A DNA stretch of 64,000 nucleotides from CAZGMJ01 sp964526785 (lineage in GTDB: Bacteria > Planctomycetota > Phycisphaerae > Sedimentisphaerales > Anaerobacaceae): contig CAZGMJ010000001.1 of NCBI GenBank assembly GCA_964526785.1, forward strand, positions 124,001-188,000. The letters are read 5' to 3'. The notes beneath the pieces were generated by a model. That model was given only the letters and a program-made list of their open reading frames with translations. It did no database searches and was not told where the DNA came from. Made by a program: the position numbers and the translations under genes. Of the stretch, positions 26,303-35,022 are shown one piece after another (positions within the stretch are counted from its first letter, which is position 1; every line of letters begins with the position of its first letter).

Positions 26303-27214
26303 CTATCTTTCCCAGGGCGGCAGTTCGGGCAGATACGAAGCGAACTCCGCAATACGGTCCTGTTCATACGCCCCGGCGTACCGTCCGTTGACAAACTTCT
26401 CGAATGCTTCATCGTGGAAACGTTCCCACGACCGGATTTCATCACCCGGATTGATCGGGTAGAACAACGCATCATTGGCTTTGGCGGCCTGCATGTCGCC
26501 CGGCGCGTCGCCGATCACCAGCACATGGTCCTTCTCATATCTGCCGGCCGCAGCATATTCGAGATGCTGGGCCTTTCCGCCCATCTCCTGCCCCGCAATA
26601 AGCGCCGCATATTTGGACAGATCGTGCTCTTCCCACTCGCGCTCAAGCGCCTCATTCGGTGTTCCGGAAACCACGATAATATCCGCGGCCTGCTGCATCT
26701 TCTCCAGACTCTCACGCACCTTCGGAAACGGCCCCAGCCCCTTGACGATTTCCGAAACAGTTTCGTTGACTCGTACGCTCCAGGCAAGGGCTAATTCCAG
26801 CTCCGTCTGAGCGTCAGGATTGCCGGCCGCGTCAATAGCCTGCCTCAGCCCGTCGTTACTCAACGTGCTGTCGGGATCGTCCACCCACGCGAAATAGTGC
26901 GGATACCTGGGAACATCGAAGCCGCGGGCCTTCGTCATCGGATGATTGGGTAGCAGTTCTGCGATAATGCGCTTGTTCGTCTTGTGGCGATTGCCGCCGC
27001 GGGTCTTGGAGAAAAGATCCGCGAACTCCTTGCACTCGCGGGCCGCCTGCGCAACCGGCTGCAGGCCGAAATAGCCGATCATCCACGGACAGAAGCACTC
27101 CCGCTGTTTGATGCCCATCGTATCGAACACTGAGCCGTCGGAATCCACGCCCACGAAGAAATCGTGCCGCGGTTCGAAATCCTTCAGCGGCTGTGCCGGA
27201 TCGCTTTCGCTCAT
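26303..27214 (-). CDS. HAD-superfamily hydrolase
   Basis: A 303-residue cytoplasmic phosphatase-like protein. Motif I is DSDGSVFDT (nucleophile and acid aspartates near residues 24 and 26), motif II VVSGTPNEA, motif III a lysine in MGGKAQH, and motif IV VIGDAPGDMQAA. A large helical cap lies between motifs I and II (about 30-170), making this a C1-cap HAD. It could dephosphorylate a sugar phosphate or act as a phosphonatase-like enzyme; the sequence does not decide. It sits 8 bp upstream of the LarA-like gene and 97 bp downstream of a sulfatase gene in the same operon. Confidence 0.85.
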   Translation of the reverse strand: MSESDPAQPLKDFEPRHDFFVGVDSDGSVFDTMGIKQRECFCPWMIGYFGLQPVAQAARECKEFADLFSKTRGGNRHKTNKRIIAELLPNHPMTKARGFDVPRYPHYFAWVDDPDSTLSNDGLRQAIDAAGNPDAQTELELALAWSVRVNETVSEIVKGLGPFPKVRESLEKMQQAADIIVVSGTPNEALEREWEEHDLSKYAALIAGQEMGGKAQHLEYAAAGRYEKDHVLVIGDAPGDMQAAKANDALFYPINPGDEIRSWERFHDEAFEKFVNGRYAGAYEQDRIAEFASYLPELPPWER

Positions 27215-27311
27215 ATATCACTCCCTGTGCACATGAACTGCATCCGTATTAACTCTTGCCTCCAGCACCTGCGCAGGCTTCTCCGTTTCCGTTCGCGATA
27301 GTGCGGTCGGC

Positions 27312-28802
27312 CTATCCTCCGTGGTAGAGATACTTCTTAACCTTTTTCGGCCCGCGCTTGTCTCCCTTGAAGCCTTTCTCGCGGCGCAGCGGTATCTTCA
27401 TACCATCGGTCCGCTCAAGCCAGTCGTACATCTGCGTTCGCAGCTTCTCGACGATGTCTCGATACTCGGTCTTGTCGATCAGATTGTGCATCTCCGTCGG
27501 ATCGTTCTGAATATCGTACAGTTCGTCCGTGTCCCAGACTCCGTGGTAGTGAATGAACTTGTAGCGGTCCGTGCGCACCCCGAACGTAGTTGGCGTATGT
27601 GGAAAGTTGGCTTCCCAATAATACTCGTAGAACACGGCGTCGCGCCACGCGATGCGTTTGCCCTGCAGGATTGGAATAATCGACCGGCCGTCCATGTGGG
27701 CAGGAGGCCTCACACCTGCTGTCTCCAGCACCGTCGGCGCAATGTCGATATTCTGTACGAGCTGCTTGAGTTTCGTGCCCGGGCGAATCAGGCCGGGGCC
27801 GTACGCCAGCATCGGCACACGCATCGAAGGCTTATACATGTGCCGCTTGTCGATCAGCCCGTGCTCGCCGAAGCAAAAGCCGTTGTCGCCCATGTACATC
27901 ACCAACGTCGATTCATCCAGTCCGTTCTCCTGGAGACAGTCAAGCACCCGCCCGATACTGTCATCGATTCCAAGCACGGTTTCGCAGTAACGCTTGTAAA
28001 ACGTGTCGAAGTCCATATCCCCGTGGTACATGTAGTCGACCCCGTGCCAACTGTTCCGCTGCTCTTTGACCCAGGCCGGCTTCCCCGCGTAGTTTTCCTC
28101 CGTATCCGCCATACTCTCCGGATAAGGGATCTCCACCTTCTCGTACTTGCCCATATGCCGCTCGGCGGGCTTGAACATCGCGTGCACCGCCTTGTGCGAC
28201 AGATACAAAAAGAAAGGCTTCTCCCGCTCTTTGCCGATCCATTCCACCGCATAATCCGTCAGCAGATCGGAAATATACCCCTTCCGCCTGACCTGTTCGC
28301 CGTCGATATTGAGCACGGGATCATAGTACACGCCCTGACCCTTGAAGCTGATCCACCGGTCAAAGCCGGGCCGCGGTTCATCGTCCGCGTGCCCCATGTG
28401 CCACTTGCCCATGAAAGCTGTTTCGTAGCCGGCCTCTTGCAGATACTGCGGAAAGAAGACGATATCCTCACGAATGTTCGTCTGATTGTCGACTACGCCG
28501 TGTCGGTGCGAGAACATGCCCGTCAGGATCGACGCCCGGCTGGGTGAACACAGCGACGTCGTAACAAAGGCATTCTCGATATGCGCCCCCTCACGCGCCA
28601 TACGGTCCATATTGGGCGTTTCGAGAAACGGAATCTTACCCATAAACCCCATGGCATCCCAGCGATGGTCGTCGCTGAGGATGAAGATTACGTTGCGAGC
28701 CTTGTCGCTGCGTCCGGCTCGCGCCGCCGGAACCGTCGCGCAGCCTGCACTGATCGCCAGCGAAGTTGCGCCGAGAGACTTGAGAAAACTGCGTCTGTCC
28801 AT
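27312..28802 (-). CDS. Tat-exported sulfatase (arylsulfatase family)
   Basis: A 496-residue sulfatase. A twin-arginine start (MDRRSFLKSLG) is followed by a short hydrophobic region and a cysteine in SAGCAT that could allow lipidation. The metal-binding DD is at 44-45 (FILSDDHRWDAMG), and the catalytic signature is C-S-P-S-R at 85-89. YMGDNGFCFGEHGLIDKRHM is the C-terminal metal site. It resembles the 492-2027 protein in layout (KRFMYEESLR there, KRHMYKPSMR here), suggesting the same sulfatase subfamily. It lies 39 bp downstream of uxuB in the carbohydrate operon, pointing to desulfation of the polysaccharide whose sugars the neighbours process. Confidence 0.93.
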   Translation of the reverse strand: MDRRSFLKSLGATSLAISAGCATVPAARAGRSDKARNVIFILSDDHRWDAMGFMGKIPFLETPNMDRMAREGAHIENAFVTTSLCSPSRASILTGMFSHRHGVVDNQTNIREDIVFFPQYLQEAGYETAFMGKWHMGHADDEPRPGFDRWISFKGQGVYYDPVLNIDGEQVRRKGYISDLLTDYAVEWIGKEREKPFFLYLSHKAVHAMFKPAERHMGKYEKVEIPYPESMADTEENYAGKPAWVKEQRNSWHGVDYMYHGDMDFDTFYKRYCETVLGIDDSIGRVLDCLQENGLDESTLVMYMGDNGFCFGEHGLIDKRHMYKPSMRVPMLAYGPGLIRPGTKLKQLVQNIDIAPTVLETAGVRPPAHMDGRSIIPILQGKRIAWRDAVFYEYYWEANFPHTPTTFGVRTDRYKFIHYHGVWDTDELYDIQNDPTEMHNLIDKTEYRDIVEKLRTQMYDWLERTDGMKIPLRREKGFKGDKRGPKKVKKYLYHGG

Positions 28803-28841
28803 GATTTAGCCTGGCCTTTCTTATCGCTCTGCTTACAGCAA

Positions 28842-29660
28842 TCAGACACCACTGAACGCCGAGAAACCTCCGTCGATGGGAACGACGATACCCGTTACGA
28901 ATTTGGCCGCATCGCTCAGCAGCCACATGACAGTGCCGATCAAATCGGCCGGATCGCCGAACCTGCCCATCGGCGTATGGTCGATGATAGTCTGACCTCG
29001 CGGCGTCAACTCGCCGGTCTTCTCCTCGGTCAATAGAAAACGGTTCTGCTCGGTCAGGAAAAAGCCCGGAGCGATCGCGTTGACGCGAATATCCTTCGAG
29101 TAGTTCTGGCACATATGCACTGCCAGCCACTGCGTGAAGTTGCTCACGGCCGCCTTTGCCGCCGAATAGCCGCATACCTTTGTCAGTGGTTGAAAGGCGC
29201 ACATGCTCGAAACGTTCAGGATAATGCCGGAGCCTGACTCGGCCATTTCCTTGCCGAATACCTGCGTGGGCAGCATCGTCCCGAGAATGTTCAGCTCGAA
29301 CACGAACTTCAGTGCATCGGGCGGCAGATCGAAGAAAGGCAACTCCGGCGTGGCCGTAGCTTCCTTTTTATTGCCTCCGGCCCCGTTGATCAGAACGTCG
29401 AGATTGCCGAACTCCGAATCAACCTTGGCCTTCGCCGCGGCGATGCTCTCCTTGTCGAGGACATTGCATTTGACCGCGATCGCCTTGCCCCCGGCAGAGG
29501 AAATCTCATCGGCTACTTGGCCCGCTGCGTCCTCGTTCAGATCGAGCACGGCGATTTTCGCGCCAGCCTTTCCTAGCGCCCGGCCCATCTCGCCGCACAG
29601 AACCCCGCCGCCGCCGGTGATTGCCATTGTCTTGCCCTTGATGTCGAAAAGATCGCTCAT
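28842..29660 (-). CDS. uxuB: D-mannonate oxidoreductase, SDR type (fructuronate reductase)
   Basis: A 272-residue short-chain dehydrogenase. The nucleotide-binding motif TGGGGVLCGEMGRALG, the INGAGGN strand, the catalytic Tyr-x-x-x-Lys in CGYSAAKAAVSNFTQWLAVH, and the closing VTGIVVPIDGGFSAFSGV closely match SDR-type D-mannonate oxidoreductases. These interconvert fructuronate and mannonate in glucuronate breakdown. RVNAIAPGFFLTEQNR is also typical of this subgroup. It is the first gene of the operon that runs to the GH117-like gene. UxaC, the preceding enzyme of the pathway, is at 13337-14752. No mannonate dehydratase (UxuA) is present here. Confidence 0.88.
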   Translation of the reverse strand: MSDLFDIKGKTMAITGGGGVLCGEMGRALGKAGAKIAVLDLNEDAAGQVADEISSAGGKAIAVKCNVLDKESIAAAKAKVDSEFGNLDVLINGAGGNKKEATATPELPFFDLPPDALKFVFELNILGTMLPTQVFGKEMAESGSGIILNVSSMCAFQPLTKVCGYSAAKAAVSNFTQWLAVHMCQNYSKDIRVNAIAPGFFLTEQNRFLLTEEKTGELTPRGQTIIDHTPMGRFGDPADLIGTVMWLLSDAAKFVTGIVVPIDGGFSAFSGV

Positions 29661-29723
29661 AGTGAATCCTTGCTGCCTTCAAAATAGATTTGATTTCTTG
29701 CTCGAAAAACGGATATGGTGCAG

Positions 29724-29752
29724 ACTATAGCTAAGTTCGGCCGTACTTTCAA
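29724..29752 (-). promoter_or_regulatory. Sigma-70-like promoter of the uxuB-sulfatase-HAD-LarA-GH117 operon
   Basis: On the minus strand TTGAAA (29752-29747) and TATAGT (29729-29724) are separated by 17 bases, near consensus. The predicted start point lies about 57 bases before the uxuB ATG, with AAGGA close to the start codon. A divergent cupin gene begins at 29814. Confidence 0.55.
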
Positions 29753-29813
29753 CCGTTTTCGCCTTTAGCGGGCCTCTCCCGGCCCGGCAACAGCCTCAGG
29801 CTCAGGAGCAACT

Positions 29814-30155
29814 ATGGCCAACTATATGATCGCAAAACTCGATGAGATAGACGCCGTGCGATGCCCATGTGGATTCGCAAAGCGGGCCTTCGCCGTTCCC
29901 GACAACACCACCGCGACGGTCCACGTCGTGGATATCCAGACGGACTCCGAAGTCCACTACCACAAAAAGCTCACCGAAATCTACATCGTGCTGGAAGGTC
30001 AGGGCGAGATGGAACTGGACGGTCGGCGCATACCGGTCGAACCGCTGACCACAATATTCATCAAACCCGGCTGCCGACATCGTGCCGTCGGTAGGATCCG
30101 CATCCTCAACATTGTGATCCCGCCATTCGATCCCGAAGATGAGTGGTTCGACTAA
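29814..30155 (+). CDS. Single-domain cupin protein
   Basis: A 113-residue small beta-barrel protein. Cupin motif 1 is visible as HYHKKLTEIYIVLEGQGEME (two metal-ligand histidines and a glutamate), and motif 2 as PLTTIFIKPGCRHRAVG with the third histidine. These residues would bind one divalent metal. It is divergent from uxuB and may belong to the same carbohydrate programme as a sugar-binding or isomerase-type cupin, but this is only positional. The ATG is preceded by AGGAG. Confidence 0.85.
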   Translation: MANYMIAKLDEIDAVRCPCGFAKRAFAVPDNTTATVHVVDIQTDSEVHYHKKLTEIYIVLEGQGEMELDGRRIPVEPLTTIFIKPGCRHRAVGRIRILNIVIPPFDPEDEWFD

Positions 30156-30192
30156 GCCCTGCGAAGCAATCGATAAGCTCTCCTGTATTTAG

Positions 30193-31143
30193 TTACTCAG
30201 ATTGCAGACGGTAGGGCAAACGCATGGACGTCGCCCGGCGGTAGCCGGTAACGCCGATATCGCCCGCCCGGCCGACCTCAACGATGGCATAAGCATTATT
30301 CCGTTCCCCAGAGCCTTCGACCATGGCCTTGAGCGTATAGAAGTGGATATTGTGGTCGAAAGCATAGTCGCCGCGATGGTGATGCCCCTCGAATACCGCA
30401 AGCACCTTGTTCGATGAAGCGAGTGTGCGGCAGACCTCGGCTGCATTGTTAGCGACGGTACTGCCCTTGCCATGCAGCAGTTGGTGAGTAAAGACAATGC
30501 AGTGGCCGGGAGCCTCGCCCAGCGTCTTTCGCAGCCAGTCCATCTCGGCGGGAGGGATGTTGGCGTCGGCCCAGTTGAAGTTGCCGTAGCCGTACGGCGT
30601 ACCGTCGGCGCGAAAGTTCGCATCCAGGACGATGAACCGTACGTTCCCGCGGTCGAAGCTGTAATAGCTGCGCTCGGGTTCGATGCCGGTATTGTGAACA
30701 CGGCTAAGGAATTGCTCCTTGGAGATGCTGTCGGTGTCATGGTTGCCCAGAACATGGTATGTCGAACCCTTGAAACCCTCGAAAACGGCCTCGATCTTCT
30801 CCAGATATGCGAGCGTACTTTCCTCGGTTGGCGGGGTATTCTGATCTTTGAAGTCGCCTAACTCGACGAGAAAATCCACGTCCGCATCATTCATCAAATC
30901 GACGCACTCGGCGAGTTTGTCCAGCGATTGTCGGTAGTGGCGCGAGCCTTTTGGAGCGGCGTCGGCATAATGGCAGTCGGTGACCATGCCAAATCGTACC
31001 ACACCGCTCTTGGGTTTCCCAGGCGAGCAGCAGGAGAGCGAACTGGTCGCTAAGGCTGCCATAGTGGTCTTCAGGAATGCCCGCCGACTGATTGCCGCAC
31101 TCTTCAAACTAAGCCTTCGCGAATCACTTGTTTCGTCAGCCAT
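30193..31143 (-). CDS. Tat-exported calcineurin-like metallophosphoesterase
   Basis: A 316-residue protein. The N-terminus carries SRRAFLKTTMAALATSSLSC, a twin-arginine signal with a possible lipobox cysteine. The phosphoesterase motifs are MVTDCHYAD, VELGDFKDQ, LGNHDTD and a late FTHQLLHG followed by EGHHHRGD; together they form the two-metal site. It belongs with exported purple-acid-like or cyclic-nucleotide-type phosphoesterases; substrate unknown. The ATG at 31143 shares its A with the TAA stop of the C39 peptidase gene, indicating coupled translation. A longer frame to 31212 is unlikely. Confidence 0.88.
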   Translation of the reverse strand: MADETSDSRRLSLKSAAISRRAFLKTTMAALATSSLSCCSPGKPKSGVVRFGMVTDCHYADAAPKGSRHYRQSLDKLAECVDLMNDADVDFLVELGDFKDQNTPPTEESTLAYLEKIEAVFEGFKGSTYHVLGNHDTDSISKEQFLSRVHNTGIEPERSYYSFDRGNVRFIVLDANFRADGTPYGYGNFNWADANIPPAEMDWLRKTLGEAPGHCIVFTHQLLHGKGSTVANNAAEVCRTLASSNKVLAVFEGHHHRGDYAFDHNIHFYTLKAMVEGSGERNNAYAIVEVGRAGDIGVTGYRRATSMRLPYRLQSE

Positions 31144-31988
31144 TATTGCGCCGTCTCCACTACCGTGCCGATCGTGCTGGTTCGTTCGATAATAATGCCA
31201 ACCGAACGCCATTTTCTCTCGAAATCCGCATGCGTCAAGGTCCGCCTTCCCTCGAGTGGGTCCGCCACGGTGATTGTGCCGTCATTCACGTCCAGAACTG
31301 TCACGTAATGATCCGTCAGAAAGGCAAACTTGACGACCGCAATGGTCGGGCAGACAGGTTTGAGTTGTGCCACCGAATCAAAATGACGATATTCGCATCT
31401 TATTCCTCGATTGCCGTATCGTTTCTCCACCGCAGCGGCGAGCATGTCGTCCGGCGTGCCCATCTGTGGCGCACTTCGGGCGTCGATCGCGATCTGCCCC
31501 TCGCTTGCATCGACACCCAGTTGGGCCAGAGCGGTAACCGCAGCCGCCGGCCCGCACGTATAGTCGGTGCTCTGCATACAGACGCCATCGGGTGAAATGT
31601 TGTTGGGCAGGTGGCAAAGCGTGTCTCTGATTAATGCCGGAACCAGAAACGGGTACACGATCAGTTGGACCATGCAAATGACAACAAGCCCGGCCATCAG
31701 CACTTTGGCTTGCAGTCGCCCAAGTCGGCCCATCAACAGTGTCAGCAGCATTGGCACCGCAATGACAAGCAGTGTAAATTCGTTCCTGCCGGCGCTGATC
31801 GTGGAGAACACAGGCGCGAATCTCAGGGCATCGATATTCCTGGCCACCGTGACCAGCAGCAAGAGCACAAGCGGAACAAAGTAGCCGGCGACCCACCATA
31901 AACTGCGCAATCGAGAGAGACCCAGGCCAACCACCGTCGCCAGGACGGCCAGTGTTGTAACCGCGGCTGTTTCCAACCAGGGGGCCAT
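31143..31988 (-). CDS. Membrane-embedded C39-like cysteine peptidase
   Basis: A 281-residue protein with four predicted membrane helices (about 5-24, 31-48, 69-86 and 96-117), followed by a papain-like C39 domain. Catalytic residues can be read: Cys145 in STDYTCGPAAAVTALAQLG, His227 in TDHYVTVLDV and Asp243 in VADPLEG. C39 domains usually cut double-glycine leader peptides and are fused to ABC exporters; here the domain sits on a small four-helix module with no ATPase. The domain probably faces the periplasm (inferred). It follows scpB by 18 bp. Confidence 0.85.
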   Translation of the reverse strand: MAPWLETAAVTTLAVLATVVGLGLSRLRSLWWVAGYFVPLVLLLLVTVARNIDALRFAPVFSTISAGRNEFTLLVIAVPMLLTLLMGRLGRLQAKVLMAGLVVICMVQLIVYPFLVPALIRDTLCHLPNNISPDGVCMQSTDYTCGPAAAVTALAQLGVDASEGQIAIDARSAPQMGTPDDMLAAAVEKRYGNRGIRCEYRHFDSVAQLKPVCPTIAVVKFAFLTDHYVTVLDVNDGTITVADPLEGRRTLTHADFERKWRSVGIIIERTSTIGTVVETAQ

Positions 31989-32006
31989 AATGCCTGATTC
32001 ACGGGC

Positions 32007-33053
32007 TTATTGTTCAGGTTTCTTGAGTTCCTCGACTTTTGGCAGATCTTTGATGGAGTTGAGCCCGAAGACTTCGAGGAATTTCTTCGTCGTTCCGTAG
32101 AGCATCGGCCGGCCGATCACTTCGGCACGCCCCACGATACGCACCAGCCCCTTGTACATCAGACTGCGGATCACCTCCCCGGCGGCTACGCCTCGGATGG
32201 CCTCGATGTCGGCCCTGATGATCGGCTGCTTGTATGCAATGATGGCAAGCGTCTCCAGGGCGGCCGGGCTGAGTTTATTGTCGCTGCGGGCACGAAGCAG
32301 TTTCCGCAGCCAGTGGTTGTAGGGGCTCAGCGTAAGCATCTGGAAACCGCCGGCAATACGCTCGATGCGAAAAGCGTTGTTATTAGCCTTGTACTTTGCG
32401 TTGAGTTCTTTGATATGCCTGCGGACCTGTCTGGTATCTACCTCGATGATGTTAGCTATACGCGCGGGCGTTAACGCTTCGTCACTCGCGAACAGAACCG
32501 CCTCCAGAACCGATTCAACGGTCGTTTCGATTTCCTCTTCTTCGGCCGGTTCATTCGTATCCGCATCTGTGCCATCGTCGTCATCGGATGTGGCCTCTGC
32601 GGCAGATGCATCCTGTTCGTCGCTGGTTTCCTCCCGAGAGTCCAAAACTTCGCTTAGTTCGTCTTCTTCCGGTGACTGTCCGGTTTTGACCGCCGTGTCT
32701 TGGTCGCCGTCACCGTCACGCTGGCTCATGCCATCCTTGCTGTCGAGATCTTGTTCGGGTTCCCCATCCTCACTTTCTTCGCTTGTATGATGCGACCCGT
32801 CTTCCGACTCCTCTGAGTCAGCATCCGCCTCTAATTCAGCCGGCGTTTCGTACCCCGCATCAACGATCATCTCCGCAGCGGTATCTTCAGCGTTCGGATT
32901 CTCAACGCGGTGGCCATCGGTTGCTTCGCTCGAACCGGTCTCCGCCTGCGAGGCCGTCGGTGCCGTGGGCGATTGCTCTTGATCCGCGACCAGACCGTTA
33001 TCTTCGGTATCTACCGCCGCTGTCTCCGGGACGTCCTGCTTGTGTTCTGTCAT
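32007..33053 (-). CDS. scpB: Segregation and condensation protein B with long acidic N-terminal extension
   Basis: The C-terminal half (from about residue 175) is ScpB: VESVLEAVLFASDEALTPAR, FRIERIAGGFQMLT, SPAALETLAIIAYKQPI, and GRPMLYGTTKKFLEVFGL. It forms the winged-helix regulator of SMC-ScpA in chromosome condensation. The first 170 residues are extraordinarily rich in Glu, Asp, Ser, Thr and Gln, and are probably disordered; normal ScpB is about 200 residues. The ATG at 33053 overlaps the stop of the preceding gene as ATGA and follows GGAAG by 5 bases, so it is preferred over the ATG at 33065. ScpA and SMC are not in the window. Confidence 0.9.
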   Translation of the reverse strand: MTEHKQDVPETAAVDTEDNGLVADQEQSPTAPTASQAETGSSEATDGHRVENPNAEDTAAEMIVDAGYETPAELEADADSEESEDGSHHTSEESEDGEPEQDLDSKDGMSQRDGDGDQDTAVKTGQSPEEDELSEVLDSREETSDEQDASAAEATSDDDDGTDADTNEPAEEEEIETTVESVLEAVLFASDEALTPARIANIIEVDTRQVRRHIKELNAKYKANNNAFRIERIAGGFQMLTLSPYNHWLRKLLRARSDNKLSPAALETLAIIAYKQPIIRADIEAIRGVAAGEVIRSLMYKGLVRIVGRAEVIGRPMLYGTTKKFLEVFGLNSIKDLPKVEELKKPEQ

Positions 33054-34162
33054 ACGTTCTTCCATGTAAACGGATCCGCGTCTTTCTTACTGATGCGAAT
33101 TGTCACCGAATTGAGGCTCTTTTTCAACTCTCGGGCCATTTTTTTCAGAATGAAGCGTTCTGAGTTGCTGTGGCTCAGACAAATGCAGGTCAGTCCCGCT
33201 TCCTGAGCGGCCAGAGCCTGATGGTGTTTAAGTTCGCCGGTCAGATAGAGCTCGGCCCCGCGGGCGATAACCGTATTGAGAATAGATCCGCACGTTCCGG
33301 CACAAACTGCCGCGGTCCTGATCGACCGGTTGGTTCGGCCGACCAGCCCGACCGCTTGGGCGCCGGTCACTCTCTTGACGCGCTCGATAATCGCATCTAC
33401 CCGCATTGGCTCGACGAGTTTGCCTATTCTGCCCAGCCCGAACCTGCCCTGCGGATCGTGCATCCGATAGATATCGTACGCGGGCATCTCATAGGGATGG
33501 GCCTGCTTCATGGCCGCGACAACGTTGTCGAGAGCAGCCGTGGGCACAATCGCTTCAAGTCGCCTTTCCTGCACGTGTTCGATGCGGCCTTTTCGCCCGA
33601 TCGCGGGATTCGCCCCTTTCAGCGGCTTGAACGTGCCCGTTCCCTCGGTGGACCACCCGCAATGGCTGTAGTTGCCGATATTCCCGGCGCCGGCCGCGAA
33701 GATAGCGTTGGCGACTACTTCCACCGCCTCAAGCGGAACGAACACAGCCAGCTTGTACGTATCGCCGGCCGGATTGGCGACAAAATCACCCAACGCATCG
33801 GATTCAGTGATCCCCAGCATCTCCGCCAGACCGTCGTTCACGCCCCCGGCCAGGACGTCCAGAGATGTGTGCACCGAATACACGGCCAGTCCGCTGCGAA
33901 TGCACTCATACACAGTGCGCGTTGGACCGTCGGCGGTGATCTTCTTGAGTCCGTCCCAGATGACCGGATGGTAGCTGAGAATAAGATCGGTTTTGAGTTT
34001 GAGCGCCTCGGCCAGGACCTCAGCGGTCGTATCAATAGTCAGAAGTATGCTGCTGACGTTGCTGTCGCGGTCGCCTATGAGCAGGCCGACGTTGTCCCAG
34101 TCCTGAGCCAGACCGGGCGGTACGATCGATTCGATTGCAGCGATGACGTCATGAACTTTCAT
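33050..34162 (-). CDS. Nif3-like dinuclear metal-centre protein (YqfO/GTP cyclohydrolase 1 type 2 family)
   Basis: A 370-residue protein, the long form of the Nif3 family in which a PII-like domain (about 130-230) is inserted between the two metal-binding halves. LAQDWDNVGLLIGD, LILSYHPVIWDGL with its histidine, SVHTSLDVLAGGVND and the late CAGTCGSILN and TGELKHHQAL are characteristic. The biochemical role of the family is not settled. GGGGAAGAA before the ATG at 34162 fixes the start, which overlaps the stop of the upstream pabC-like gene as ATGA. Confidence 0.9.
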   Translation of the reverse strand: MKVHDVIAAIESIVPPGLAQDWDNVGLLIGDRDSNVSSILLTIDTTAEVLAEALKLKTDLILSYHPVIWDGLKKITADGPTRTVYECIRSGLAVYSVHTSLDVLAGGVNDGLAEMLGITESDALGDFVANPAGDTYKLAVFVPLEAVEVVANAIFAAGAGNIGNYSHCGWSTEGTGTFKPLKGANPAIGRKGRIEHVQERRLEAIVPTAALDNVVAAMKQAHPYEMPAYDIYRMHDPQGRFGLGRIGKLVEPMRVDAIIERVKRVTGAQAVGLVGRTNRSIRTAAVCAGTCGSILNTVIARGAELYLTGELKHHQALAAQEAGLTCICLSHSNSERFILKKMARELKKSLNSVTIRISKKDADPFTWKNV

Positions 34163-35022
34163 TTCTTCCCCGCACAACAGGTCTCGACATAGCCATTGAA
34201 ACACTCGATGAGTTTCTTTGTGAGCGGTCCGACGTTGCCGTCGCCCACGCTGTGCTTCTCCACCGCGATGACCGGTAGAATCTGCATAATCACATTCGTC
34301 AGCAATACTTCGTCGGCAGCGAGCAGATCGTCGATTGTCAAATCTTTCTCAACCAGCTTGACCGATTCCTTTGCTGCGATATGGCACAAGGCCTTCCGCG
34401 CGATGCCCGCCAGGACCGGAGTATTGATCGGCGGCGTGACAAGCGTTGAATCCTTGACCAGAAAGACATTACTGATACACCCCTCAGCCAGACGGTTGTC
34501 TATAGTGAACCACAGTGCTTCGGCCGCCCGACGTTCGTGCGCCAGACGCAGCGCCGTCATACGGCCAAAGTAGCTCGTTACTTTGTGCCCGGTCGTCGGT
34601 TCGTACGGGTTCTGTCGGTATGGACAGAGAATCACGGTTACGCCGTTTGTGTAAAACTCCGGTGGATACGCCAGAAATCTCGTAGCCGTGATCAAAAGCG
34701 TCGCTTGTCGGCTCTCCTGAGCCACCGCCATCGAGCCGCTGGTCAGCGTCAGTCGCAGACGAGCTTCTTCGAGCCCATTGGCTGCTAATGTCTCGTAAAC
34801 CGCCCTGCAGATATAATCCTTATCGTACGGAGCGTCTATGGCCAGGCTCCTGGCGCTGAAGGCCAGGCGATCGAGATGATCGTCCAGCGCAAAGACCACG
34901 CCTTTGTGCGCCCGCATCGTCTCGAACAGACCGGCCCCGTACAAGAATCCGCTGTCCGAAGCGGTAATTGCGGCCTTGTCGGCGTCGATCAATTTGTCAT
35001 TCAGGTATACCTTCTCAGCCAT
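34159..35022 (-). CDS. pabC: Class IV aminotransferase, probable 4-amino-4-deoxychorismate lyase
   Basis: A 287-residue fold-type IV PLP enzyme. KVYLNDKLIDADKAAITASD, GFLYGAGLFETMR, the Schiff-base lysine in TGHKVTSYFGRM and LAEGCISNVFLVKD are all present. The family includes branched-chain and D-amino-acid aminotransferases as well as aminodeoxychorismate lyase. The lyase is favoured because pabB lies immediately upstream, which would give p-aminobenzoate for folate synthesis. The ATG at 35022 is preferred to a GTG at 35064. The stop overlaps the Nif3 start. Confidence 0.82.
   Translation of the reverse strand: MAEKVYLNDKLIDADKAAITASDSGFLYGAGLFETMRAHKGVVFALDDHLDRLAFSARSLAIDAPYDKDYICRAVYETLAANGLEEARLRLTLTSGSMAVAQESRQATLLITATRFLAYPPEFYTNGVTVILCPYRQNPYEPTTGHKVTSYFGRMTALRLAHERRAAEALWFTIDNRLAEGCISNVFLVKDSTLVTPPINTPVLAGIARKALCHIAAKESVKLVEKDLTIDDLLAADEVLLTNVIMQILPVIAVEKHSVGDGNVGPLTKKLIECFNGYVETCCAGKK

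Noticed and set aside
27321..28547. A 408-codon plus-strand frame opposite the third sulfatase
   Set aside because: Antisense shadow; the sulfatase on the minus strand has all its catalytic motifs, and this frame has none.
29661..29813. Riboswitch before the uxuB operon
   Set aside because: The leader of about 57 nt is too short for a known riboswitch and no conserved core was seen.
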